Positions 33,700 through 46,000 of a stretch of 64,000 bases of DNA are shown here, in pieces. The stretch spans positions 310,001-374,000 of the forward strand of contig NC_057866.1 of NCBI RefSeq assembly GCF_019393635.1, read 5' to 3'. Every line of letters starts with the position of its first letter. Within the stretch, counting starts at the first letter, position 1. The position numbers were made by a program, and so were the translations under genes. The stretch comes from Dromiciops gliroides (lineage: Eukaryota > Chordata > Mammalia > Microbiotheria > Microbiotheriidae). The notes beneath the pieces are model-generated. The model searched no databases. It was not told the origin of the DNA and saw only the letters and a program-made list of their open reading frames with translations.

Positions 33700-34081
33700 C
33701 TGGAGCGGGAGCCGGGCGGGATGTCAATTACCCTGATAACCAATCCGAGCCGGGACTACGAATCCCAGGAGCCGCGCGAATAGGCGTGCGTAACGCGCTG
33801 CGTTTGAGGGGCGGAGCGGGACTACGCTTCCCAGCATACTGCGCGTAGGGGCGGGACGAGGGAGTCACCCTGGCAACCAGCCCGCGTCCCTCCGGCCTGC
33901 TGCTTGGGACTAGGCGCCACAGCGCGGCTTGCGGCCCAGGCGCGGCGTCCAGAGACATGCGCCGGCCCACCCTGCGTGCGGGGCGGGCCGGGGGCGGGGT
34001 GTGCGTGCGGGGCGGGCCGGGGGCGGGGCGCAGCGGGAGGGCCAAGCCGGAGTCTTAGGCGAGCGGTGTGGAGTTAACGCC
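33700..34081. promoter_or_regulatory. Divergent CpG-rich promoter of PTDSS2 and the heptad-repeat frame
   Basis: A CpG-dense block without TATA. It holds an inverted CCAAT box (ACCAATC, 33739-33745), two motifs close to the ZNF143/STAF consensus (ACTACGAATCCCAGGA from 33755 and ACTACGCTTCCCAGCATACT from 33821), and GC boxes in a directly repeated module of about 31 bp at roughly 33975-34030. CCAAT, ZNF143 and GC boxes together are typical of housekeeping bidirectional promoters. Start sites cannot be fixed from sequence. Confidence 0.75.
33957..34058 (+). other. Upstream open reading frame before PTDSS2
   Basis: ATG at 33957 opens 33 codons (begins MRRPTLRAG) ending at TAG 34056-34058, 23 bases before the PTDSS2 start. 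It runs across the repeated GC-box module. It acts as a uORF only if transcription starts upstream of 33957. Confidence 0.35.
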
Positions 34082-37000
34082 ATGCGCAGGGTCGAGCGCA
34101 GGAGTCCCCCGGGCCCGGGGCCGCAGGGCAAGGCCTCGCTGGAAGGGCCGCCGGTGGAGCCCGGGCCCGGGGTTGGGGCTGGGGCTGGGGCTGGGGCAGG
34201 GGCTGGGCCCGGAACAGGGGGCCGCCGCAGCACTGAGTCCGAGGTCTACGACGATGGCACCAACACCTTCTTCTGGTGAGCGTCCGGCGAGCGCGCGGGT
34301 GTGCGCGTGCGCGTGCGCGGGGGAAGAGCGCGCGTGCGCAGGGGAGCGCGCCCCCTCCCCCCCCCCCCGCCGGTCCTTGCCCCTCTCCCCCCCACTCCCG
34401 ACCACCCGCCGTGAAGGCGCGGGGCGCTCCCCCGCCCTCTCCAGTCTGACCCCCGAGCGGCCGTGCTGTGGAGTTTGTAGCCCCTCCCCCTTTTGACCCT
34501 CTGACTTTTCTTTGACCCTGGTGGTGCCATGGACCCCTGGCCTCTTAGAACCTCGAGGAGACCCCACGTGGTGTGGTCTCGGATCCGAGGGTCAGGGGAA
34601 GGCTTCTTGTAGAAAGGGGTCCGCAGGCATCGATCAGGCGCCTGGTATACATCAGGTTCTGTGCTGAGCTTTGGGGATACAAAGAAAAGGAATGGATGTG
34701 CAAAGTATCAGTGGGAGTAACCACCCCCAGGGGAGGCACTGGCGTCTAGAGGGATCAGCAATTCGGGTTCTTCTCCACGGCTTGAAGGTAGCCAGGGAAG
34801 GGAGGTGGTGGTAGGGAGGGCATTCCAGGCAAGGGGAAGAGCCAGGGCCAAGGCTCAGAGTCTGGAGATGGAAGGTCTTGTTGGTGGGACAGCCAGGAGG
34901 CCAGGGTCACTGGATCAAAGAATATATATCAGGGAAAGGGAGGAGGAACAGGTTATGAAGGACCACAAATGCCAAACAGAGCATTTGGTATTAGATCCTG
35001 AAATGATAATGGGGTGATGATTGGACCTGCCCTTTAGGAAGATCAATTTGATACCTAAATGGAGGTTGGACTGGAGTGCAGGGAACTTGAGACAGGCCCA
35101 CACCAGGGAGGGTGTCCCAGGAGTGAAATGGACCAGAAATGGTGCTGAGATGAAATGGACAAGAGGTGTTGGGGAGATGAAATAGACCAGGGTTGGTAAA
35201 GAGGTGAAATGGACCAGAGATGGTGCAGAGGTGAAATAGACCAGGGATGGTAGAGGTGAAATGGACCAGGTATGGGGGGGGGGGGGGAAGGGTGTTTGTT
35301 GGTGAAATAGACCAGGGATTGTGTAGAGCTGAAATGGACCAGGGATGGTACAGAGGTGAAATCCACAGGCCTTGGTGCTATACTAGATTTGGGGGTGAGA
35401 GTGAGGGGGATCAAGCCTAGTTTGGGAGCCTGGGGAACTGGGAGGACTGAGGTTGACCTGGATGGTAATCGAGATGGTGGGGAGGGTTTGGCTCTCATCT
35501 CTGGGCTGCTGCCCAAATGCATCACCAGGACACATGGTCACATTGCCCTGTTGGTCTGGGGGGGGAAGGGGGTCACCTAGCTCAAGGCCACCAGATAGCT
35601 ATTGGGACTGCAAGCATGCTCTTAAGTCTACAGGGGAGGAAGTGAAGGTTTGGAGAGGCCTATGATAATGATGGCAATGCTAAACAAGAGCCAACCCTCC
35701 TCAAGCCCTGTAGTGTTCTCAAAGTGCTTTCCACAGCTCTGGGAAGTCAGGGGTGTTCAGATCCCTATTTTACAGAAAGGGAAACTGAGGCACCAAGTGG
35801 TGAGGATCACAGTGCTTGTAAGCATCTGAAGCCGGAGTCTGCCGTACTACCTGGCTGCCTTTCCTCACTCTTTTCTTTCTGACTCTATGCCCTTTGCTGC
35901 CCCCAGAGTTGTGTCAAGGCATAGATGACCCCACACCTGCCCTCCAGTTGTATGGGTGGTGGGTGGGAGCAGAGCTGAGCTCTTGCTTTTTTTGTTGTGT
36001 GCTCTGCTCCCCCCTCCCCACAGTGGCCAGATGAGTCCCCTGAGGGGCCCTGTGAAATCTGACCCGTTTGTGCCCTTCTGAGGGCCTGCGCCAGCCCGTG
36101 TCCAAGGGAGAGAGCAGGTGGTCAAGCTCCTTTCTACTCCTCCTTTTCACCCAGTCCTGGCTCCCATGGTGGTGGGGGAACCTCTCTCCTTTCCACAAGC
36201 TGTGGGGTCCTCCCTGGCTTTCCTCATCCCCTCCCCCTCCCTTACAGGCCCCTGGCCGCCTCCCCATGCTCCAATGTGCTTGGACCCGTCGGGCAGAGAG
36301 CCTGTCTTCACTCTCCTGTCTGGCTCCTTGGGCCCTCAATGGGTCTCCCACACACACACACAGCCCCCTGGCCTTGACCTGGTCCCTCCCCTTCCTTTCT
36401 CTCCAGCATCCCCAAGGACCCCAAAGGCGGCCCTGGGTGCTCTTTCCTATTTTCTCTTCTAAATGTCTGTCTCTGCCTCCTCTTGGGTCCATCTGCCTGT
36501 CCCCCGAGCTGTGCCCGGGCTCTTGGTGTTCCAGCCTCTCCAGGCTCACGTGTCCAGCCCTGCCTTTGGCTGTCACCACCCTCATGTTCCCAAGGAAGGA
36601 CCCTGTCTTCTCTGAGTCCCGTATCCCATCTGTGGCCATGCTTCCCCCCCAGTCCTTCACTTCCCTCTCTCCAGTCCCCCCACAGCAGTTTGCCTGAAGG
36701 GCAGATGTGACCAGGTCATGTCCTGGCTCTGGCGGCTTCAGAGGTTGAGTTCCCCTGGTGGGATCCCAGGAGGCAGCCAGGGGCTCCCCACCTTGGTGCT
36801 GGGCTGAGCAGGCTGCCTCAGTCTCCCCTAAGAGCAGGGACTGTGGCCGGGGCTGGGGGGGGGAGAGAGAGATGACCCTTATTTGTTCCTACAGGAAGTG
36901 CCCCATAATTAATGCTTTTTGAATGGAAGATGAGCTAGTTGGAATTGTGGACCAGCCACAGGGAGAGACTTGTCAGGCCCCCTGAAAAGCATTGGCCGGA

Positions 37001-40000
37001 CAGGGATGTTCACCTCGCCTCCAACAGGCCACACAGCAGCTGCTGCCACCACCGTGGCTGTACCTCTTCACTTGTACTCATTCCCTCCAGTACCCTGTTA
37101 GGAGAGATCGAGGAACCCTGCAGACTTCAGCTGTAGGACAGTGTCCCCACTGTCGCACACGCTCCCTGGAGGCCTTCCTGGGAGCCCTCATCACCCCATT
37201 GGCCACCCACCCCCCCGGCTGGCTCTGGCTGCCGTTGGCCTCGGCCCCCGGGGACAGTTTGAGACCCCCGCTTCCCGGGCACCTCTCCTCCCGCACTTCT
37301 TGGGGAGGGCTTTTGTGGACAGCTGGAGAAAGAGAGCAAACCGACAAAGGAAGGGGAGGAAGCCTCACTCTCCTTTTCAGAGGGCTTCTTTGTTGTTGGC
37401 CAAGTCACCTCTGGGCCTGATGCAGGGGCATCTGTCCTCCCCACAGAGGGGTCTGGAGGAGGGGGAGGAGGCTTCATCTAGGGGGTGGGGCTGGGGGGGG
37501 TCATGGTGCTCTTGGTGGGAAGGAGTCCCAGAGTTAGAGGAAGGTGATTTGGGCAGTTGTGAGAAGGATGGAAGGTAGGGAGCCTGAGGCAAAAAAGGCC
37601 AGGGAGGAGTGGAGAGACCTGGGAAGAGCCTGGGCCACCTGCAGGAGGGGCCCAGTGGCCTTGGCCAGCAGTCGGAGATGGCAGGTAAAAAGGGCATTTG
37701 TGAGTGGGCTTGGAAGTGGTCGATGAACCTTCACCCCGTGGGGCACCAGCCAGGGAGACCCAGCCTGCGTCCTGGCCAGTTTTGTGTCTTTTCCTTCCTC
37801 AGGCTCACTCCTCTCTGCTCCTTGGGGTCCCTGCAGGGTTGGAGCCCTGGCCTTGGGGATTGCTCAGAGGGGGTGGGGTGGGTGAGAAACTACCTTCCAT
37901 TCTCCCTCCCTGTCTTCCATGGAACTTGAGCAGGCAAGCTCAGAGCTATCTGGGTGTCTATCTGCCCGTGGACGTTGACGCTTCTGATGCCCAGCTCCTG
38001 GCAGCCTGGGGAAGTGGGTGTGAACCAAGGCTTCTGGTGAGGGGGGATGTGAGGGACAAAGGGCTAGGAGGTCAGAGGGGAGGCTCAACTTTTCTTCTCT
38101 CTTTTCACTGCCAAGGAGAGCAAATGATCTCGAACCACTGAACAAAGTGATGAACGGGTCCCCAGGAGCCAGTCAAAGAGCAGCATCCTGGGCTCATGAA
38201 GATGACGGTAGCCAGGAGGGGGACACGGGGTTGAAGCATCAGGGACTGACCTCAGTGAAGGAATGAATGAGAAAGTATCCCAGGTAGAACAGAGTTCACC
38301 ATCTTATTCAGGGAACTAACAGCTATCAGAGGGCTTCCCACACAGCTTGTGGGAAGATGTGCTGGCCTTCAGGGCTCAGCACTGAGGTGGGGGTGGACCA
38401 GGGTAGGGAAGTGGGGGCAGCTCATCCGAGCAGTGCGAGTGGCCAATCGCGGCTGTTGCCAGTTGGGTGTTTGCGCCAGAGGATGCATCCCATGGGTTTG
38501 GGGTGGCTGGTGGAGAGAGATAGGGCAGTTGTGCTGTGAAGAATTGGGGCCCAGAGAGGAGTCACGAATGGTTTGGGGCCAGTTCGGAGATGCTCCCCAG
38601 GGTCTGTGCTCGTCCCACTCTCAGATGTCACCGAGCCTGGAGGGAGAGAGCCTGCATGGCCAGAATCTCCCCCAGACCCTCTTGACCCCTGGAGCTCAGA
38701 TGTCAGGCCAGAAAAGCTCACGGGGCCCTTGTGGGAGAGGAAAGAGCCCGGCTGACCTTTAGAGCCCTGCTTCTGGCTGGGATCTGGGGGCTGCCTTCAG
38801 ATTCTTGCCCTGGAGCCTTGTGGCCTTGGGCACAGTCAAATTCCTATCTCAGAGCGGTCTTTTTGTCCAGAATTTCCCAACAGATTCTTTCAGCACAGAA
38901 AGTTTGAGTTTTGTCTGGTGTGACTGAATGTGAAGCTCAGCATTTTGGGAGAATTTTCCCTTCTCCTCCCCCTCCCTCCTTCCCCTCCTCTCCCTCCCTT
39001 GCCCAAGCTGGGTCTCACAGCCTGACCTGCCCACTCTCCTTGAGCTACCTACTGCCTACCCCCACCTGCCATCTTCTTCAGCCCGCAGCAAGAATCTTCC
39101 TGCCCTTCTGATACCCTATAACCAGAACATAACTCTGTTCTCTTGGGCTCCAGATGCGCCTTCCTCTTTTGTCCTAGGGATTGGTCCCTGTGGGCATCGT
39201 TGCATTGGCACGGGGGTGGCATCTTCAGGTTTAGACCCCGCCTTTTTCTCCTCTGAGGGCTGTGGAAGCAGGAGTTTGGAGCAGTTCAGTCTGGGCTTTG
39301 CCTTTGGCCCCACCCCCAGACCTGACTAGGCCTAGTGGGAGGCCAGGACCTTCTGGGTAGCAGTGAGAATCCCCAGGGTGGTCTGGGAATACAAGACTAA
39401 CCCTTAACTGTTTGGCAGAGGCCAATGGCAGGGCCAAGAGGCAGGTGGGGCCTGCAGCCCCTGAGGGTGGAGGGGTGGAGGGGGCTGGTTTGACCGGAGA
39501 GAAGGCCTCCTGAACAAGAGATGCCGGATTCCAGAGTCGGGCCTGTTTCCCTGAGGTGCCCTCCCTTGCTCCTTCTGAAAAGATGAAGGGTTTTTATCCT
39601 CAGCTCCCCCAAATAAGCATTTCCATATTGCTAGCAAAACACCAAGAGAAGCTTGCCAGGAGCCGGCTACCTAGGCCTCCTAAGGATGCAGCCCATTCTG
39701 TGGCCTCTTTCAGAGCTGTCCGTCAGTCCTTCCCAACCTCCCTCCATTCTCTTGGGTGCCTGTGGCTCCCATTTTCCCACAGGCCCTTTCCCACCCTCTC
39801 CCTTCAGGCCCCCCCATGCAGTCACTCGCTGGGCCTCCTGTTATGTAGCCCTTGGCAGCCTGAGTTGTGTTCCTTGGGGAGGCGGCCGCTCAGGCTGGGG
39901 GCCGTGGGCTAGAGTTGGCTTTGCCTGCTGATCCCCTTTCCAGGGCTCTGCTGGTGTGGGCATGTGGGCCCCGGGCAGTCTCCTTCCTTCCCTCAGGGTC

Positions 40001-43000
40001 CGAGCCGTTTTGTGGGCAGACCATCTGGGATAGGCAGCCTTATGGCTGCAGCCTCCTCTTGGGACCTCTGGTCGGGAAGTTCTCAGCTGTGTGTCCCAGC
40101 ACATGTCACTGCCTCGCTGAATGTGCAAGCTCAAGGAGGAGCTGGGGGCATGGGTTAGACTTGGTACCAGAGGTCTGCCAACTGCCGGGGTCCAAGGGGA
40201 GACTTTGAAGCATCTGTGAACTGGGGCTTTTAGAAAAGCAGGTGTCATGATTGTGGTGTTTCGGCTGAATTGGCCTCCTTTGTAAGTGCCTGCATCTCAC
40301 TTTCTACATTTCCAAACTCTGAGCTTTCACAGAATGCCAGGGAGACACAGATGAGGCCCGGAAGCCCCACCTTCCTGAGAGGGTGAAGTTAGGGTGAAAA
40401 TCCACCCATCACTTTCCCTCTCACTACCCCTTGGGCGCTATTCAAGAAAAATGAATCCCCACCGTGGCTACAGGTGCACCCAGAAATGTGGGCAGCAGCC
40501 TTCTCTATCCTGGCCAGCTCGTCAACCAGCATTTAGTAATTGCTTATTGTATACACAGCAGGTGGTGTGCCAGGCCCTGCGCTGAGGCCTCTCGTGGACC
40601 TTACCTTCCCAGGGGGGAGACCTCACCTAAAAGGAAGCTCAGAATCTAGGGGAGGAGGGAGGAAGGTTGCTAGCCTTGCCCTGCCCCCGAATAGGCCCCT
40701 TCCTCACCTCAGATCTGGTTTGTGGCCCCAGTTGTGGGCGAGGCTGCCCACCTCGGCACTCTACCTCACCCAGCCCAGTTCACTTTTCCCACAGCGATCT
40801 TCCCACAACTCTCAGTAAGCCCTGAGCTCTCTGTCCCCTCCAGGGTCATCACCAACCCTGCCTCTCCCTTCTTGCACCTCTCTCTCTGGGTGTACGTGGC
40901 ACGCACCTCAGGCACTGGGTAAAGTGCTGACTGTTCCTGCTCTGGCCGCACCCCCACCTTCCTTGGCTCTCTTCAGGTCCCAGCTGAAATCTCAGGAGCT
41001 TCCTTCCCTCTGGACCACTCCCAGTGTAGCTTCTGTGTTTACTGCCTGCCCTTATTGTGAGACTGAAAGCTCTCTGAGGGCAGGGCTGGCTTCTGCCTCC
41101 CACAGTGCCTAGCACACAGTCAGCCGAGTCAGGAGGGAAGGGTGAGGAGGAAGGAAGAGGTGGGCACTGCCTGAGTCCGCGGGAGGCCCTTCAGGGCACG
41201 TGACACAGGATGGGGCCAAAGCAGCTGCCCCCCTGTGTAATCTCTTGTCCTGTGTCTTCCAGGAGAGCCCACACCTTAACTGTCTTGTTCATCCTCACCT
41301 GTGCCCTTGGCTATGTGACCCTGCTCGAAGAGACTCCTCAGGACACTGCCTACAACACGAAAAGGTAACCCTGGGCCTCAGGCCTGCCTCCAGGTCCCTT
41401 TTCCCCCCTGGACCTTAGCCAACAGTGACCTGACCTGCTGGGGCACCAGAAATGCTGGTTCACTGAACATGTTTTAGGAGAGTTCTGCCTTTGTTCTAGC
41501 CTAATTCTTCCTGCCCGCCCTGGCCTGGGGCTCCAGCACACCCAGGGCCTGCATGACAGGCCAGTGGAGATAAAATGCTCAGCATGCTTCCAAAGGACCT
41601 TGGGCTGGTGGGGGGGCGGGGCAGGACTGGCAGGTGGCTGCCTCTCGGAAGGGTCTAGAAATGGAATGGTCTCTAGTTTTTTTCTCTGTTTTTGCTTTCC
41701 CTGGTTTAGGTGTCAAAACCATATTTGGGTCATAGAAGGAGTTTGGTAGGGCTCTTTACCTATTTTTTCATATCATTTATATAGTATTGGAATTAGTTGT
41801 TCTTTAAATGTTTGGTAGAATTTGCTTGTAAATCTGGTTCTGTTTCTTTTTTTAGGGAGTTCATATTTGACTTGTTAAATTTCTTTTTCTAAGTTACGAT
41901 TCTATTTCCTCTTCTGTTAATCTGGGCAATTTCTACTTTTGTAAATCATTCATTCGTTTCATTTAAAATTGTCAGTATTATTGGCAGATAGTTGGGCAAA
42001 ATAACTTTTAATAATTGCTTCAATTTCCTCTTCATTAGTTGTGCATTCACCCTTTTCACATTTGATTCTGCTCATTTGGTTTTCTTCTTTCTTTTAAAAA
42101 TCAATTGAGGGCAGCTAGGTGGCACAGTGGATAAAGCACCGGCCCTGGATTCAGGAGCACCTGAGTTCAAATCCGGCCTTAGATACTTGACATTTACTAG
42201 CTGTGTGACCCTGGGCAAGTCACTTAACCCCAATTGCCTCACCCCCCCAAAAAAAAACCCAAAAAACAATTGAGCCAATGATTTATTTCTTTTTCTTTCA
42301 TAAAATCAGCTTCTACTTTTACTTATTGGTTTAATGGGTTTTTTACTTTTTTAATCTCATCTTTCATTTTTCAGGGTTTCTATTTTGATGTTTAATTGGG
42401 AAGGTTTTAATTTGATGTTTTTCTAGCTTTTTTAGTTACATGCCCAATTTGTTGATTTGTTCTTTTTTTTTTTACTGGCACATTTAGAGATAAGAAATTT
42501 CCTCCTAAGTAGCTTTGGCTATAACCCACAAACTCTGGAATGTGTTTCATTGCTCATGATCTTTAATGACATTATTGATTGTTTCTATGATTTGTTCTTT
42601 GACTCACTCATTCTTTAGGATTAGATTATTTAGTTTCCAATTAATTTTTCATCTGTTTCAAAGACCCTTTTTTTGAATATAATTTGTTATTGCATCATGA
42701 TCAGGAAAAGATCCATTTAATATTTCTGCTTTTCTGGATTTCTTTGTAAGGTTTTTACGTCCTGATACTTGGTCACACATGAGAAATAGATATACTCCTT
42801 TTTTTCCTGTTCATTATTCTCCAAAGATCAGTCATATCTTACTTTTCTAAAATTTCATTCATCTCCTTAACTTCTTTATTTTATGGTTAGACTTATCTAG
42901 GTCTGAGAGGGGTAAGTTGAGGTCTCCCAATAGTATAGTTTTATTGTCTATTTCCTCCCATAACTCATTTCACTTTTCCTTTAAGAAGTTGTCTGCTCTG

Positions 43001-46000
43001 CTTTTGGTGCATCAGTGCTGAGCCTTTGGACCAGCTTTAGCACTCACTGTAGCTTCTGGTGGGTTGGAGGAACTGGGGGCTTTTCATTTCATTAATGCTT
43101 CCAGTCAGATATTGTTCCCAGTGAGGCTCAAGGGTCCTTCTTAGAGATTTAAGAGCCCCCGCAGTTGACAGCCTTATTAGCTTGTGTTGAGCATGAAGGC
43201 CACGTCCACCCCCAGTGGTGTTCTTGCCAGGGTCCTCCATGGACAAGCAAACTCTGGTGCTTGTCATCTCATTGAGGGGCCAGAGTTTCTAATTATAAGT
43301 GTGCCTCACCTAAAGACAGCCTCCTGGGCTCTTTTTGGGAGGGTCCTGGTCTCATGGTAGCCCTTTGCCAGAGAGTGAATTAGCAGTCTCTTGGGGTCAG
43401 GTGTGTCCAAGCTAAAACCAACTGGCCCCCTGCTGGTTGGAAGTCTGACCTAATACACCAAGGCTGAGTGTGGCTGTTGTGTAGCCTCTGCTCCTCCACC
43501 AAGCATAGGAGGGGACGGCAAGGGGAAGGGACAGAATGAGCGCCTAGATAGAGCCTACTGTGTGCTAGGCCCTGTGCCAAACGCTTTTACAAACGTTACC
43601 TCATTTGATCCCCGCAATAACCCTGGGATGTTGGTGTTATTATTGCCCCCATTTCACAGATGAGGAAAACTGAGGCAAACAGAGGTTCAGCAACTTGCCC
43701 AGGCTGGATTTAAACTTAGGTCCTTCTAACTCTAGGCCCAGTGCCCTGTTTACCGTGGTGCCCCCTGGCTGCCTCAGAAGTCCATGTGAGACCTTAGCTC
43801 TTGAGCAGAAGACCATGGGGGGCTGGCGGCACAGACACTGAGGGGCTCTTTGCTCTTTGTCCACAGAGGGGTCGTGGCCAGCATCTTGGTCTTTTTATGC
43901 TTTGGAGTCACCCAGGCCAAAGACGGACCCTTCTCCAGACCGCACCCAGGTAACCGGCCCTTCACTGTTATCGGTGGTGTTCTTCATGGGGGGCATGAGG
44001 TCTGTCCATCTGAGGCCGTGGTGTGTCAGGCCACAGCCGTGGACCTGCTTCTCTCTGCAAAGTCCTCCCCATGTCTCCCTCAGTAAGGCTTTCGAGGGTT
44101 GGTCCAGGTGGCCTGGGCAGATGAGCACCCTGTCTTTTGGACATCTTATGGCCTTTTATTTTCTGTCAGTCCTCCTCCTTGACTTCTGTGGCCTTGGACA
44201 GTGGCGATCACTTTCCTCCTGGATCCACTCTTCCCTTTAGGCTTTCAGACCCCCCCCCCCCCACCTCTCTGCTTGATCCTTCTCCAGATCACCATAGGTG
44301 TCCCTCAGAGTCTGCTCAGGGCCCTCTGCTCTGTTCCCTCTAAACTGCTTCACTTGGTGACCTCATCAGCTCCCATGGATTTAACTTCTCTGTCTATGCT
44401 GATGATGTTCCGATCTCCCTTTCCTGACCCAACCTCTCTGCTGACCTCCACCTGCCCTTCAGACGTCTCAAACGAAACATCCAGCAGACCCCTTAAAACT
44501 AAATATGTCCGAAATGGGACTCTATGAGCTTACCTCCTCCAGCCCCTATCCGGTCCCCTTCTCTGTAACTGTACAGGGCACTGACCTTCTCCCCAGTCCC
44601 TCAGGCTCCCAACTAGGGAGCCATCCTGGACTCCTCACTCTCTCCCTACCATGTCCAGTATGGTGCCAGAGCCTATCAGTTTCCCCTCTGCTGCATCTCT
44701 GGTCAATTTCCCCTCTGCTGCATCTCTGGTCAGTTTCCCCTCTGCTGCATCTCTGGTCAGTTTCCCCTCTGCCACATCTTTCACCAGTTTCACCTCTCCA
44801 GTGTCTCTCTAATACAGCCCCTTCTCTCCTCTGATACTGCCCCCCACCCTGGGGCCGACCCTCATCACCTCATGCCTAAACTGTTGCAATAGCTGCTGGA
44901 GGGTCTGCCTGCCTCGAGTCTCTTCTCACCCTATTCCATCCTCCCTTCAGCCACCAAAGTGATCTTTCTAAAGCACAGGTTTGATTATGTCACCCCCTAC
45001 TCAGTGGTTCCCTATCACCTCCAGGATCACATACCAAATGCTCTGCTTGTCATTCAAAGCTGCCACCTCCTCCTTCCTTTTCCATCTTCTTACACCCCAC
45101 CCCCGAGCATATCGTCTTTGATCCAGTGCCCTCGGCTCCAGCTGTTCACCTACACCCTCCATCTCTCAGGCTGTTCCCCCATGCCTGGAATGCTCTCCCT
45201 CCTCCTCTGTCCCCTGACTTCCCTGGCTCTCTTAAGTCCCAGCTCAACTCTCAGCTCCTCCAGGAAGCCTTCTGTTGAGCCCCCTCTCTCCAGTACCTTC
45301 CCTCTGTACATCGTTTTCAGTTTTATTGCAATATCTGATAAAGAATGTCATAGGATTGATATGGGGACGGTGGTGAGATGTGGGCTGGTGGATGTGGCAC
45401 AGCTCAGAGAAATTGGCTGTGAAAGAGGTCTCTAATGGTATCGGTGCCTGGCTCTGTGTGGGGACTCTTTTGGTGGAAGGCTGATCACAACTGAGGGGGC
45501 ACCAAGCTGATAGGAGCCACACGGTGAGTGACAAGTCAGGGGACACAAAGACTGGGCAGGCTAGAACATTGGGCTGGCCATGAGAAAATGAGCTGGTTTA
45601 AAGTAAGGGAGGCAGGCTTAGAAAACTGTTGGATAAAAATTGGGGCTCAGTCAGTCTCTGTGCCAGGCATTGTGCCAGGCAGGCTTCTGTCCTCTCAAGG
45701 CAGAGGCTTTCCTGGCCTGTGTCCTCGCTGAGTGGTCTGTCAGTCCTGAGAAAGGATGTTGATTGGCTAGGGAGGGTCCCGAGGAGGCCCCCTCAGTGGG
45801 AGATCTGTGGGAGACAGGGATTCTGTTGTCAAGTATTCCAAGGCAGAGAACAATTTGAACTGTTTGGGTCCCCCAAGGCAGAGCTGGGATCAGAAAGGAG
45901 GCCAAGGAAATAAACCCAGTTAGAGCTCCCCTCTCCTGCAAAGCAAGGCTCAGTTCCTCAAAAGGCTTCAGTCAGGGGCAGCTAGGTGGCGCAGTGGATA

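Noticed and set aside
33725-33727. Start of the heptad-repeat frame 12 codons upstream of ATG 33691
   Set aside because: The triplet is TTG, not ATG; the first ATG in frame is 33691.
34055-34567. Minus frames antisense to PTDSS2 exon 1
   Set aside because: Shadows of a GC-rich coding exon and CpG island.
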